Origin: Perkinsus chesapeaki
Lineage: Eukaryota; Perkinsozoa; Perkinsida; Perkinsidae
Direction: 5' to 3'
Assembly (NCBI GenBank): GCA_013115145.1
Contig: JAAPAO010000007.1
Span: 102,479 to 166,478, forward strand
DNA length: 64,000 nt
Part shown: positions 25,347 to 40,009 of the stretch, piece by piece
Numbering within the stretch: the first letter of the stretch is position 1
How the letters are laid out: each line of letters begins with the position of its first letter
The notes under the pieces: model-generated
The model's database searches: none
Told to the model about the DNA's origin: nothing
The model's input: only the letters and a program-made list of their open reading frames with translations
Made by a program: the position numbers and the translations under genes

Positions 25347-26111
25347 ATGCCTTCCTCGTCTCTGGAGCCTGTCCTATCTATCACAATTTTTACACTGGGG
25401 TATACATTTCTTCATTTATGGTTGAGAAAGTATCACAAAGTTGACACCAGAAGCATCTACTATACCCTTTTCGCTGTCAACACAGCATTTAATATTATCG
25501 TCGGCTTAATCTGTATGTGGATAAGCCGGTCTGAGTTCCCCTATGGGGCTGCCTTCGGGTGAGTGGTCGCGATTTCTCTGCACGGCTGTTAACTGCCGAG
25601 TCAGGTACAACCCGTCACAACCTTTGGTACAGCTCATCTTGGACCACGATCTGGGGCATATCCTATACGATCTGTATCATGTCATCACCTGGAATAAGAA
25701 ACTCAGGCTCCATCATTACATTTGCATTATAGGTAGTTCTGTACTGTCCGCCGAGGCTGATTACCGGTCGTCAGGTTTTGGGTCCGTAAGGGCTCTAAAG
25801 GTCGGTGGTATGATCGCGGTCGTGGACAGTATCTTGGCTGATACCGGATCCGCCGTAAGAGACGAGTATTATCGAAATCCTTCTATGCGTATGTTTAAGA
25901 TAGTTACAGCTACCTACGGTGTTACTAGGAGCTTACTGCTTTTATGGAGTTTGTTCATTGTTAACGAGTTATTCACTAGTCACAATCGGTATCGCCTTAT
26001 TACCCTTATATCTTGGCATTCGCCCAGTCTGCACTCATGGCTGTCAACATACAATTTTTCATCGTTCTCTGCAAGAAGTACCGTAGGAAGTGTGGAGAAC
26101 ACAAGGAGTAA
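25347..26111 (+). CDS. TLC-domain-like multipass membrane protein
   Basis: Four exons (25347-25558, 25605-25732, 25775-25959, 25980-26111) give 218 residues. There are about six hydrophobic segments, starting EPVLSITIFTLGYTFLHLWL and ending ALMAVNIQFFIVLCKKYRRK with a lysine-rich cytoplasmic tail. The central DHDLGHILYDLYHVITWNKK followed by RLHHYICI resembles the TLC (TRAM/LAG1/CLN8) fold, whose members sit in the ER and handle ceramide or lipid sensing. The third intron (25960-25979) is 20 nt, and its removal is needed to reach the last helix. The tail could be an ER retrieval signal. The family call is by pattern only; an unrelated 6-TM protein is possible. Confidence 0.65.
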
Positions 26112-27086
26112 CTCTTGAATCTAATCTCAGAATGGATTCGGCTCTTTCTAAAGCCCTCGCTGTGGTCCATATTTTCCGCAAGTTGGGGCTTCGCTGCATT
26201 GCACTGCGTACTGTACAGAGAGACTCTGCCAGAGTTGCTCGATGCATTCAGCCTATAACACTCAAGCTCTGTGTTCCGTACGCCAGCTGTTGTGTGTTAG
26301 TTGCTCTTGCGCAAAGCTTCCTTTACAATGAGCTGAGATCTCGTTGTGGTGTTCGTCAATCCCGGAAGTTCCTCTCGTCGCTGTTCACCCCGTTAACACT
26401 GAGCATATTCCTTCCGAAGAGGAATCGAAATTCGACAGCTGCTCTCCTGAACGACCCATGGCAGGTCACCTATTCTAGATTCTGGGGCTACACATCGTTC
26501 TGTCGAATTGAAAAAATGAAGATAACTCTGGATACATGGACAAACTATAAGTCGTTGCAGGTAGCACAGCAGTTGGTGCTGAGCCCGAATTAAATTATAC
26601 GTTGGATGTGACACCTAAGTAGTATTACAGTATGTCACCCGGGGATACTCGCTGTGATACAACACTTATAGTTGGAACTGTAAGGAGAACCGGAGGCCCC
26701 CTGGTCTCCTAGTTGCAGACTTATCCAGCGCAGTCAGCTGGTTCACAAGACGGCAATATCATCATCATGGCTGATTCCGCCGAGATGACTCAGGTCACAG
26801 CCGGCTCCAGCGAGCACCACTAACAGGTTAACAGCCAAAGACGATGACCATTACCGATCGTACTCCTCGCTGTCTCTACTGGTCACTGTCGTAGCACGGT
26901 TATTATTATTGTTGAGTGTTGAACTAACTCAAACGCAATAATATAAATAGTAGAGGATATCGCAACACCTTAACGAAGGTCAGGTGGTAAGCATGGTAGA
27001 AGAACCGAAGGAGAATCTTCTGCATTTAAGCAATCCGCAGTCCGACCTAAGATACATCCACCTTATAGCCATTTTGCACAGATTAA
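26112..27086. other. Stretch without a recognised gene
   Basis: A 167-codon plus frame (26090-26593) overlaps the end of the TLC gene in another frame and has no family-like pattern. The remainder is AT-rich. This is probably the 3' regions of the TLC gene and the kinase gene, which converge here. Confidence 0.4.
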
Positions 27087-28200
27087 CTAACCTTCTTCCC
27101 GGTCTATCCTATTCGCCCTTATAAGCTCAATAAGTCGCCAAACAACACTATTGTTGTATGAACTACGATCGGCATACCACACAGAAGTGAAATCATCAGC
27201 AGTGACGAGAGGTACGCCTCTAGGGACGCCCCTACTCGGCGGTTTCATTCCAGCCAACAGCAGCCCGCCGATGTTCATTCTGGCCTCCTGCTCCTGGACC
27301 AGCATACCCTCCTTCACAAGAGCTAATAAAGCCTTGCCGTATATCCATGTTGGGCATCCTGGCCGCCACGAAGGAGCCTCCAAAGCGTCGACAGATTTGT
27401 TTTGATAGGCCAGCAGAATACGCGAGTTAAATGGCCGCTCAAGGTAGCCACACTCCCACAGCACACAGCCCAAGGACCAGACGTCACATGATGGTGATAC
27501 GTACCTGACAGGATGGTACGGAAATGGGGAGTGTGGAATACTAACCCATATCTTATCACTTCGGGGGCTGCCGTCCACAGAGTACCGACGAGACGATCTG
27601 AGAGAAATGCGGTGTGGGATAAGGCGAATATGAGAAAATTTATACAATGAAGAATGCGTATAACGTATGGGAGATACAGTCCGACAACACTCACTAGTAC
27701 GCGTGACTACAGTAAACAAGTAGACTGCATTATTAATCATAATCTGAAACTGTAAGTGATACTATCAATGAGCGTGGCTATTATCAATAGCCATATGAGA
27801 TGTTAGTGTCATATAACAACTTATAATCAAATACTCCGCTCTACATCATACGTAACTGTTTATAAGTACTGTTTGTTCCGAAGAGACACCTGATGATTTT
27901 ATTGCATCCCATCCTTCTGGTATAAATCGACTAGATCCGAAATCGCACAGCTTCCAAGACTTGCTCGCTGAATGATACACTAAGTTGTCGAGCTTCACGT
28001 CACAGTGAACCTGCCAGATGATCGTATGCCTTTTAAGCAACATAGGTAGCCGCCGCTTACCAGCCTGTTGGCGTGAAGATACGCCAAGGCCTTGCACGCA
28101 TGCTCAAAGATACGCACCACCTCATTTGGATGTAGCCTAACTCTCCAACTTGGGGCCTGAAGAGATGAACCTTGTCGAATGGAATGTGTTGTACACTGGT
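27087..28200 (-). CDS. Protein kinase (NAK-like), partial
   Basis: The kinase C-lobe is clear. RIFEHACKALAYLHANRL joins through a 50-nt intron to VHCDVKLDNLVYHSASKSWK and LCDFGSSRFIPEGWDAIKS. After a long intron come VGTLWTAAPEVIRYG and YVSPSCDVWSLGCVLWEC. The tail ends NRIDREEG at 27087. HCD replaces the usual HRD in the catalytic loop; the catalytic Asp, the Asn of KLDN and DFG are all present. The KLCDFGS pattern and the IF..AC..L..LH helix recall the NAK (AAK1/GAK) family, which controls endocytosis. I could not locate the ATP-binding N-lobe, which should lie upstream between about 28200 and 29000, so the 5' end is open. Confidence 0.75.
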
Positions 28201-29019
28201 TATTTAATTTTGCATGTCAAAATTCCTGTTTAATCACCCGAAAGATGTAAATGAATTCATGTCGTTAATATCTCACAACTTCTGTCTACTGTACATGATT
28301 GTTAGTAGCCTGAGTACCTTGCAACTACCTATATCAGTCTAGTGCTTGCTACTACACTACTAGGTCTGAGCTAGCTCTCGGCCCTAACACTGGCTTATCC
28401 TGCCAACTATGAGCCCAATCTCTTGCTGTTGTGTTGTAATGTGAATCGCATTTCTCCTCTGACCATAGTGCTACTGAATTGCTTGAGATATTTACATTGA
28501 GCTTTAGTTGCTTCACTGAGGGGCTGGTGCAGAATGCGTTATCCCTGCTTAGTCTTTCAGAAGCCGCATTCGCCACACATATCAGGTCGTCCAAGCAAAA
28601 GTCGCACCTGTTGAGGGAATGCCCGGAGCAGCGCCACTATATGGTCCTACTTCTCCATAACAATCCCTATCTCTTGGTGAGTTGGTGATAGGAACCAGTC
28701 GGAGGCCCGAACCTGACGCCTGGTCTCCTATGAGGGCAAGCGGAGTGCCATACGAGATTTGTTATCTTTTCTGGCTCTCCCCCTTGCTCCTCCTTTTGTC
28801 TCTTCATCAATCCAAATAGCACAGCGAGCTGGTGACAGGATAATTCGACATCACTACAATCACGCCCCGTCCTGTCTCACCTCCTGTCGAGCATGTCGCT
28901 TAACTGCAGCCGAGCGGAGTTTGATGATTTTGATGCAGAGTCTCTCGGAGGGTTCGCTGGGTCGAGCTGCCACATACACCTAAGTCCAGCCCTGCCTTAA
29001 CAGCACCTCTATACGTTAC
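28201..29019. other. Unresolved region upstream of the kinase
   Basis: An 80-codon minus frame (28352-28594) starts MDDLICVANAASERLSRDNA. It could be part of the kinase 5' region, but it lacks a glycine loop or a VAIK-like lysine. I can assign nothing else. Confidence 0.35.
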
Positions 29020-29535
29020 CTACGTCCCCTTCGGAGCCCTGAGCCATCTGCCTAATGAGACTGTACCCCGATGAGGAGGAGGAGGAGCAGGAGGTTGATC
29101 TCGAAGGACTGCCAAGTTGATACACATCCTGACCGCTGCAGTAGCGTCCGAACTCAGCCAGGACCGATGTAGGATTCGATCGAGATGTCTCTGATGAAGT
29201 GAGCTGGCATCACATAGGTCCAAGCACCCTTTACTACTCAAAGCTGCCTTCCGCACAGGCGAAGCGCTCTGGCTGTCTGATCGGCACCGCCGCCCACTAT
29301 ACGTATGGGACCTGATCAAGGTCGATAACAATAGCTGAGCCTTGTAGTTGGTGGTACTACCTTCGAGGGCTCCTCCTCCTCCTCGTAGTGTCCAGAGAAG
29401 GCACCTCATCACTTGCGTACGGATGCGGTGCAGACATGTCGGTATTGTGGCATCAACGAAGAGGTGTGATGCAGTGCTACCAGATGCGAACCAATTGACC
29501 AACTCAACATCATTGCCCATAGCCCAATGCTTCAT
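29020..29535 (-). CDS. Small unrecognised protein
   Basis: It starts at 29535 (MKHWAMGNDVELVNWFASGS). A 20-nt intron, 29341-29360, with GTAGT and AAG ends, shifts the frame into GSAIVIDLDQVPY. An intron of about 30 nt leads to PERFACAEGSF, and another of about 34 nt to SLHQRHLDRILHRSWLSSDA. It ends in a proline-rich tail (RDQPPAPPPPHRGT...) at 29020. The continuous 171-codon frame also reads through without splicing, so the spliced form is my inference, based on better composition and matching splice sites. No family recognised. The next gene upstream contains a similar VDQVPYARG phrase. Confidence 0.4.
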   Translation of the reverse strand: MKHWAMGNDVELVNWFASGSTASHLFVDATIPTCLHRIRTQVMRCLLWTLRGGGGALEGSTTNYKAQLLLSTLIRSHTYSGRRCRSDSQSASPVRKAALSSKGCLDLCDASSLHQRHLDRILHRSWLSSDATAAVRMCINLAVLRDQPPAPPPPHRGTVSLGRWLRAPKGT

Positions 29536-29561
29536 TACTACTATTATGTTACATGCTTTTA

Positions 29562-29799
29562 TTAGCTGCTCCCCAACGGACTAGCTAAATTAGGTCTAGT
29601 ATCCATGCTGGTGATACTGGACGTGCCCGCCAGCCTACCGAGGGCTATCGGACGCTTGCCCCGGCTACTGCCAAGAGAGCCTCCCTCACGAGAGCACACT
29701 GAGCCTGATGTGGAACAGGTCCGAGAAGGTCGAGGATTATCAAACTTACTTCTGAGGCACGCCCCGGGCATATGGTACCTGGTCGACGGGTAGGACCAT
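29562..29799 (-). CDS. Putative short protein
   Basis: An ATG at 29799 starts MVLPVDQVPYARGVPQ. An intron with GTAAG near 29750 and a CAG end about 80 nt later would join it to SRGKRPIALGRLAGTSSITS, ending SPLGSS at 29562. The product would be about 51 residues with no recognised motif. The neighbouring gene downstream has the related phrase DLDQVPYPE. Weak support. Confidence 0.25.
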
Positions 29800-29824
29800 A
29801 TCCAACGCAACAACGTGGTTGATA

Positions 29825-30845
29825 CTACTTTTCAGCTCTCAGACGTATTAAGTGCTGCTGGGCTTCAAGCTGGGTTTTAACATTATGGTATCTTTGTAGT
29901 AGACGCTCTAGTTCAGTCCTCCTTGCCGTTTTCTGTTCCTACTATACCAATCACCACCAGCAACAGCGATCCCCCACCTCTCTCCCCGACTGTATCCTCT
30001 TCATCAGGCCAGCCATTTCCAACTGTTGCTTATATGTGTGCTGGTCTAACAGCCCTACAGCAACGACCTTGGGACCGCCCCCGCCGCCAACCCCTCAGAG
30101 CTCTACCATTAATCTTTTTATCCCTTTTATTCTTCCACAATTCAGTCTCCTTTCTCTCTAGTAGATCTGCCTGTGCCTTCGATCTAGCTGCATCTGCGTA
30201 CTGTCTCTGTTTGCCTAAGGTATCCTGCAAGAAGCAGCCACCTCTGCTGCCCGCCTCCCCCCATGCCCGCTCCTTACTTGGATTCTTCTGAGGTTAAGCA
30301 GCTGCTTGCTGGGTCGAGGGTTCCTTGGTTGTGTCTCTCTATTCAGCTTGTCCGTATACCTATTTTCCCTCTCATCACCACTAAGCGCCCCTCCTGTCCT
30401 ACTCCAACTGCTCCTGCATCTGCCGCTCAGCCAACTGCTGCTGCAGTGATATAGCATGCTGCTCAAACTCAGCCACGTTCTTATCCCACATCTCATTGAA
30501 TTCCTGCGCGCCACTAAATACCTCCCCCCCCCAAGCCACAGACCTGAAGCTCCTTCATATGAGCCTCCTCCACGTTAAGTCTCTCCGCCAATTGCTGCGT
30601 TCTCAATTCCTAAATTGAGCCGTGATGAGCTTCACGGACGATTCCTTCACCTCGCGTGCTCTGTTTTGTTGATGTTCTCTCAACTGCTTTAACCGTTGCC
30701 TAGCGGCCTCGGCCTCGCTGTACCGTCCAGTCTTCTCACACTCCATTTGGTGTCTCTCTAATATGTCAATAAAGTCTTCCAGAGCGGAGCCATCCAGCCC
30801 CTGTGCTGGAGCTGCAAGGGGATCATCTACGTGTGGTGCCTCCAT
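29825..30845 (-). CDS. Conserved coiled-coil protein (probably ciliary)
   Basis: It starts at 30845 (MEAPHVDDPLAAPAQGLDGS). The reading DFIDILERHQMECEKTGRYS followed by EAARQRLKQLREHQ matches a coiled-coil protein I recall as conserved in flagellated eukaryotes, though I cannot name it with certainty. Introns of about 35-51 nt join EFNEMWDKNVAEFEQHAISL, RPSKQLLNLRRIQ, KQRQYADAARSKAQADLLER and KRIQSGREEQKTARRTELER. It ends IRLRAEK with TAG at 29825-29827. It is helical throughout, with no enzyme motif. It is divergent from RPS8 across about 320 bp. Confidence 0.75.
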
Positions 30846-31165
30846 CAAGGGTTATCACTACAGCACAACGATACACCACCACTACGGCCCCATGCCGCCG
30901 GTCCAGCTGGGTACGTCTACGAGTCAGTGCGTCAAAGGCGTAGTTCAATCAACCACGTTAGACCAATACAACACAGTTGTTGAGCCGTTAGTTCGCCTGA
31001 GGCTTCCAATAATTTAACAAGCACCCATCTGCAAGGGCTGCTTCATGACCCAATACATGCGCTATAACGAGGAAAATGGTCTTGTAAATAGGGCGCGCCC
31101 ACCTGATCGATTTGTCTTCTAATAGCTATTGCCCACCGTCCTCAACTCGGCTTCACTCACCGACC
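30846..31165. promoter_or_regulatory. Probable bidirectional promoter region
   Basis: 320 bp separate the start codons of the minus-strand coiled-coil gene and the plus-strand RPS8 gene. No gene is present. A perfect palindrome GGGCGCGCCC lies at about 31090-31099. Promoter function is inferred from position only. Confidence 0.4.
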
Positions 31166-31996
31166 ATGGGAATCAGCAGGGATAGTCGTCATAAGCACAG
31201 GTACTACCGTGGTCTCATACTGTGTTATTACGTTTATAATGAACTTAATGTTATATACTAACTCATTGTTCGATCTGACTCCCTCAAGTGCTCGTCTTAT
31301 TTCCACTTTGCCTTGTCCTTTAGAGCTACCGGAGGCGTCCGCGCCATCCATCAGAAGAAGCGCCAGTTCGAGCTCGGCCGCCCCGCTGCCATGACTAAGC
31401 TTGGCAACAGACGCGTCCGTGTCGTTAGGTGCCGCGGTGGCAACCTCAAGTTCCGGTAAGAATTACAACCGTGCTGCTGCAGCTTCTGTGGGACTTGTCC
31501 TTTTTTAGTGCCCTTCGTTTGGACACTGGTAACTTCTCTTGGGGTTCCGAGGGCGTCGCTCGTAAGACTCGTATCTTGAACACTGTGTACAATGCCTCCA
31601 ACAATGAGTTGGTCCGTACCAACACTTTGGTCAAGAACACCATCGTCCAGATCGATGCCGCTCCCTTCAAGCAGTGGTACGAGCAGCACTTCGGTGTCGA
31701 GCTCAGTAATATCTTTCTGCCCTCCGTTTTTATTTTATTACTCATTTTCAGCCAAGAAGGGTGCCGAGGTCGTTACTAGCGAGACCAAGAAATCGAACTC
31801 TGTTCTCGCCAAGCTGAAGGCTCGTCGTGCCGATCTCTACTTGGACCCCGCCGTTGAGGAGCAGTTCGCCGCTGGCCGTCTCTTGGCTTGCATCTCCAGC
31901 CGCCCCGGTCAGTCTGGCCGCGCTGACGGTTACATCCTTGAGGGTGAGGAGCTTGCCTTCTACAAGAAGAAGGTCGAAAAGAAGAGCAAGAAGTAA
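31166..31996 (+). CDS. RPS8: 40S ribosomal protein eS8
   Basis: A structural protein of the small ribosomal subunit. Four exons: 31166-31200, 31324-31455, 31509-31705, 31752-31996. The first encodes [12 protein letters not shown], the invariant family start. It continues [60 protein letters not shown] and [20 protein letters not shown], ending KSKK. The length (about 202 residues) is normal for the family. All introns have GT-AG ends, and the first (123 nt) is longer than most here. Confidence 0.97.
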
Positions 31997-32308
31997 AGGA
32001 ATCCTCCGCTCTGGTGTTTCTCTACTTGACGAATATCCTTCAAGCCGTTCCGGTGGATGCATTCAAGTGTATTTTGTTTAGTATTAATTATAATGGGAAT
32101 TTAACTTAACAACTCAATGTCCAAAGCTATTAACATCTGGTGACATGTCCTGCATTCCTGCGCGCCGCTCTATTCCGTATAATACGGGCTCGGTGGGACA
32201 TTACGGTAGCTCGGAGGCTGCATCAATTCTATACCAGTTTTTACTCTCAATTCGTTACCTTTCTAACCGCTGGTGTAGTAGCATAAGGTGTCTTTATTCC
32301 GCCCCCCT

Positions 32309-32962
32309 TCACCGCCAATGCTCCATTGATCTTCTGGAAGACTTCCCTCGGTATCTGTGAAGGCCGCCAGTGGGACGGGAGGGGTAGGAGTATCAGCACC
32401 TTATTTGCTCCTCTGGGGTTGGCGCAGAACTGTGGAACGCCGGCCTTCTGCCCACCAAAGGCAGGAAGTCTGTCGGTAATTGTCGCCTCCCTTTTATTGC
32501 CTACCAAGGGAGCTGGTCAGCGGAGTCGTGGCGACTCGGTTACCTTCAGTGCAGCTGACACCAACTGGATCTACATCTTTCCTATCAAACTCGTGCTGGA
32601 AATCCTGCCACAGCTTGGTGTTCTTAAATAGTATATCGTGCTTCAACGTTGGCACATGGCCAGCGTAACCCGACGGGAAGTCACTGCGTACAGCCACTTC
32701 CCTCAAGTTAACCATGTCGTGATAGTTGGTCCGATACCTGTTCAAACACTGCACGGTCTTCGCGCTCTTTTCCTACATGTTCTTGGCGGTGTCTCTGAAG
32801 GCTTGGTGCCAATGCCACTGGCTGGATAGGTCAGTAGGGTCACGGGCGTCCAGTGGCACTTCTTCATCATCTGAAGGGAGCGCGGTGCGAGTTGCAACAA
32901 TTCGACCCACTACCGGTTGGATCCAAAGGAACTAGAGCCGGTGGAACCTCATTATCAGTCAT
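32309..32962 (-). CDS. CIMIP2/FAM166-like ciliary microtubule inner protein
   Basis: It starts at 32962 (MTDNEVPPALVPLDPT). A 43-nt intron leads to DDEEVPLDARDPTDLSSQWH, and a 39-nt intron to MYRTNYHDMVNLREVAVRSD and FPSGYAGHVPTLKHDILFKN. The GYxGHVP(x)LKHD phrase is the hallmark of small proteins that line axonemal microtubules (CIMIP2/FAM166). The C-terminal exons are less certain; one model ends RYRGKSSRRSMEHWR at TGA 32309-32311. The presence of ciliary proteins agrees with a flagellated stage. Confidence 0.65.
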
Positions 32963-33361
32963 GTCGTTTTGTGAAAGGGGCATCAGTCTGCCGTCGTTGT
33001 AAATCCCCTTGTATAAACGCAAATCACTTTAAGAGGGTGACAGCGGTGCTTGGCATAGCAAGCTCGATAACAAGTGACTTGTTAAAAATAATGGTGGTAA
33101 ACTTGTGGTGAATCACAATTAAAGCATAGGGATCGATATGATCATGTCGATACCAGCTCTTCAGAGGCGCCTTTGCGCTTCTCTAGATAAGCTTCATAAG
33201 GCGAATCCAAGCACCGCATCTTCTCTATCAAACCCTAAGTAACATAGGAATGTGTTGCTCGGGTTGCAAAGAGTGCCCCCCAACACGGAAATGCAATATA
33301 TATTCGTAGAGCAAAAAGGGAAAGCTAAATGCAAATATACGATGTTCCTATGTTCCTAATT

Positions 33362-34459
33362 CTAACGACGATCAACCACAGAACCGGCTCTTATCGTCTC
33401 GGTCAATCTCACCTGTTGCATCTCCTTTGAGAATGTCGCTGCTTTCATCTGGAGTTTGCTGCGCTCTATGTCCCGCATGTTCTCGTTATTAGCGCTTGCG
33501 GCCAAAATAGCGGTGCTGCCCGAGCAGCCGTCTGTCTCAGGGATCTCTGTTCGGATAGTGTGCCTGAACGGTGCGAAGCCATGGAGTACTGCCGAGACGA
33601 AATGCTCTATAAATAATATAGAGTTGAGTGTTATTCTGTCTTTATTAACTGATTTATGAGATTTCATAGAGCAAAATGTCGAGGCTATCCGTTTGTTGGT
33701 CCCTAATTCACCTGAGCTTCGTGACCAGTTCTTCCATCATCGATGTGAACTCCGATGCCATGTCATCTATCTTATCTCGTATCTGTTTCTCTTGTGCATC
33801 CAAAACAGCGAACTCATCCTCCTAAAAAAGGGAAGTCCCATGCCAATTGGAAAACAGCTGGTCAGACCTTGTCAATAAGCAGCTCTTCCATCTCATTAAC
33901 GCAAAGGTCACGGTCCTCTCGCAGTTCGGCAAGATTCGTTTCGAGGGCATTGATGTCTTGAATGAGGAGATCTTGTAGACTTTTGTAACTAAAAGTTATA
34001 ATCAATACAAGGGCGCGCCCGGATTTGAACCGAGGACCTGCTGATCTGCAGTCAGCCGCTCTACCACTGAGCTACACACCCTCACAGTGATATAGCCGCT
34101 GGGTCATGCGAAAGCCTCTCACCTTCTCGCGTGATCCGCCACTATGCTAGTAGTTATCATTCTGTCAGTGCTCAGCATCTCCTCCACTCGATCCACCTAT
34201 AACAATGGATGAATCTTCGATGAAACCCCCTCGAAGCGTTCTCCCACTTCACGCTTGTAATCTTCAAGCTTTCGTATCTCATCCTCAGCAAAACGCGTTC
34301 TTTCTTCAAGAACGAGCTCAGCGGCTCTCACTTCATTTTGAAGGTCTTCGTACATCTCTTCAGGTTTTAGTGGCACCTGCCACGTTCGCGTCTCAAGTGT
34401 GTTTATGCGTTCAGCATTACCCCGATGGGTTCCTCTTTGTTCGCGTCTTTCTTTCCCAT
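33362..34459 (-). CDS. Coiled-coil protein (ciliary type) with a tRNA gene in one intron
   Basis: It starts at 34459 (MGKKDANKEEPIG). Exons continue VPLKPEEMYEDLQNEVRAAE, RTRFAEDEIRKLEDYKREVG, a 30-nt intron, and DRVEEMLSTDRMITTSIVAD. A 134-nt intron (33989-34122) contains a complete tRNA-Cys on the same strand. After it come SLQDLLIQDINALETNLAEL, FAVLDAQEKQIRDKIDDMAS and a last exon ending RAGSVVDRR at 33362. It is strongly heptad-like throughout. The short basic N-terminus and length recall small dynein-regulatory-complex proteins, but I cannot assign a family. Confidence 0.65.
34010..34081 (-). tRNA. trnC-GCA: tRNA-Cys (GCA)
   Basis: 72 nt. Acceptor stem GGGTGTG pairs with CGCGCCC (two G-T pairs), discriminator T. 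D-arm GCTCAGTGGTAGAGC. Anticodon stem GCTGA/TCAGC with loop CTGCAGA, anticodon GCA. T-arm CTCGGTTCAAATCCGGG pairs fully. A- and B-box sequences are standard. It is nested, same strand, inside an intron of the coiled-coil gene 33362-34459. Confidence 0.95.
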
Positions 34460-35123
34460 TTAAAGCAATGTTCTGTTTGTATGTAACGTACAGTACCCCT
34501 TATGAGAACACCACACAGCAATTATCAACAGAATCGTCTGACTATCGAAACCAACTGTACTATCAACACTCGATGATGATAACCATGCGCAAAAAATATG
34601 ATCTACACTATTATATATAAACCGCATCTACACGGTGTTCCTCAAGTGGCCGCAACCAGGTTTGGTAGAGGGCTCGGGCGATGATATCTTTCCCGGTTAT
34701 CTGAGTTACGTCCCAGAATCACCGAAACGGCCAACTTCGCCTACCAGCCGATGAATGGCCTTGAAAGCCTCTCGATCCGTTAGACGTTATTTCATCGTTA
34801 TCGTTCTCTAAATCTCTACCCTTGCCCATGGAGGACCCCCTCATACTGATAGAACCCTCGTCCTCCCTGAAAGTCGCGGCAACTGCACTCTCGCCCGCAT
34901 GTGACAAACCCAAGCACTTCAAAGATATATTTCCCTATTACGAATCGAAGGCAGGGAAATGGTCAAATTATAGCATCAATACTAGTAGTGGAATAATATA
35001 AGGTAGAAACATAACAACTTATTCATCATCATTATTGTTGTTGAGCTTTGCGCTCACAGTGCAGTTAAATAGGCCCAGCTTCACGCAGGACCGGAGGTCG
35101 AATCGATCAGGTGATCGATAAAT
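34460..35123. other. Intergenic stretch, no recognised gene
   Basis: Lies between the 5' end of the coiled-coil gene and the 3' end of the SRPK gene. A 67-codon minus frame (34719-34922) is charged and glycine/serine-rich (SMGKGRDLENDNDEITSNGS), but it has no partner exons or family match. Confidence 0.4.
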
Positions 35124-39817
<4,694 letters not shown>

Positions 39818-40009
39818 CTTCAACACTTCCAAACACCTCGCTCACAAAGGAAAATAATCACGATTGAGAAAGCGCACGCCCCGTTGATCGATTTACATTT
39901 TTCCTCTCGATCTCCCCCGACTAACTCAAGGTGCAAGTAAAGACGACAAAGCCAACATGGATAAATATAAACATCATAACATGGCAGGAAGCCGTAAGAT
40001 CAATTACAC
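39818..40009. other. Short intergenic gap
   Basis: Between the SRPK 5' end and the 3' end of the channel/phosphodiesterase locus, both on the minus strand. Nothing recognised. Confidence 0.4.

Noticed and set aside
26090-26593. 167-codon plus frame after the TLC gene
   Set aside because: Overlaps the TLC gene in another frame and shows no conserved pattern.
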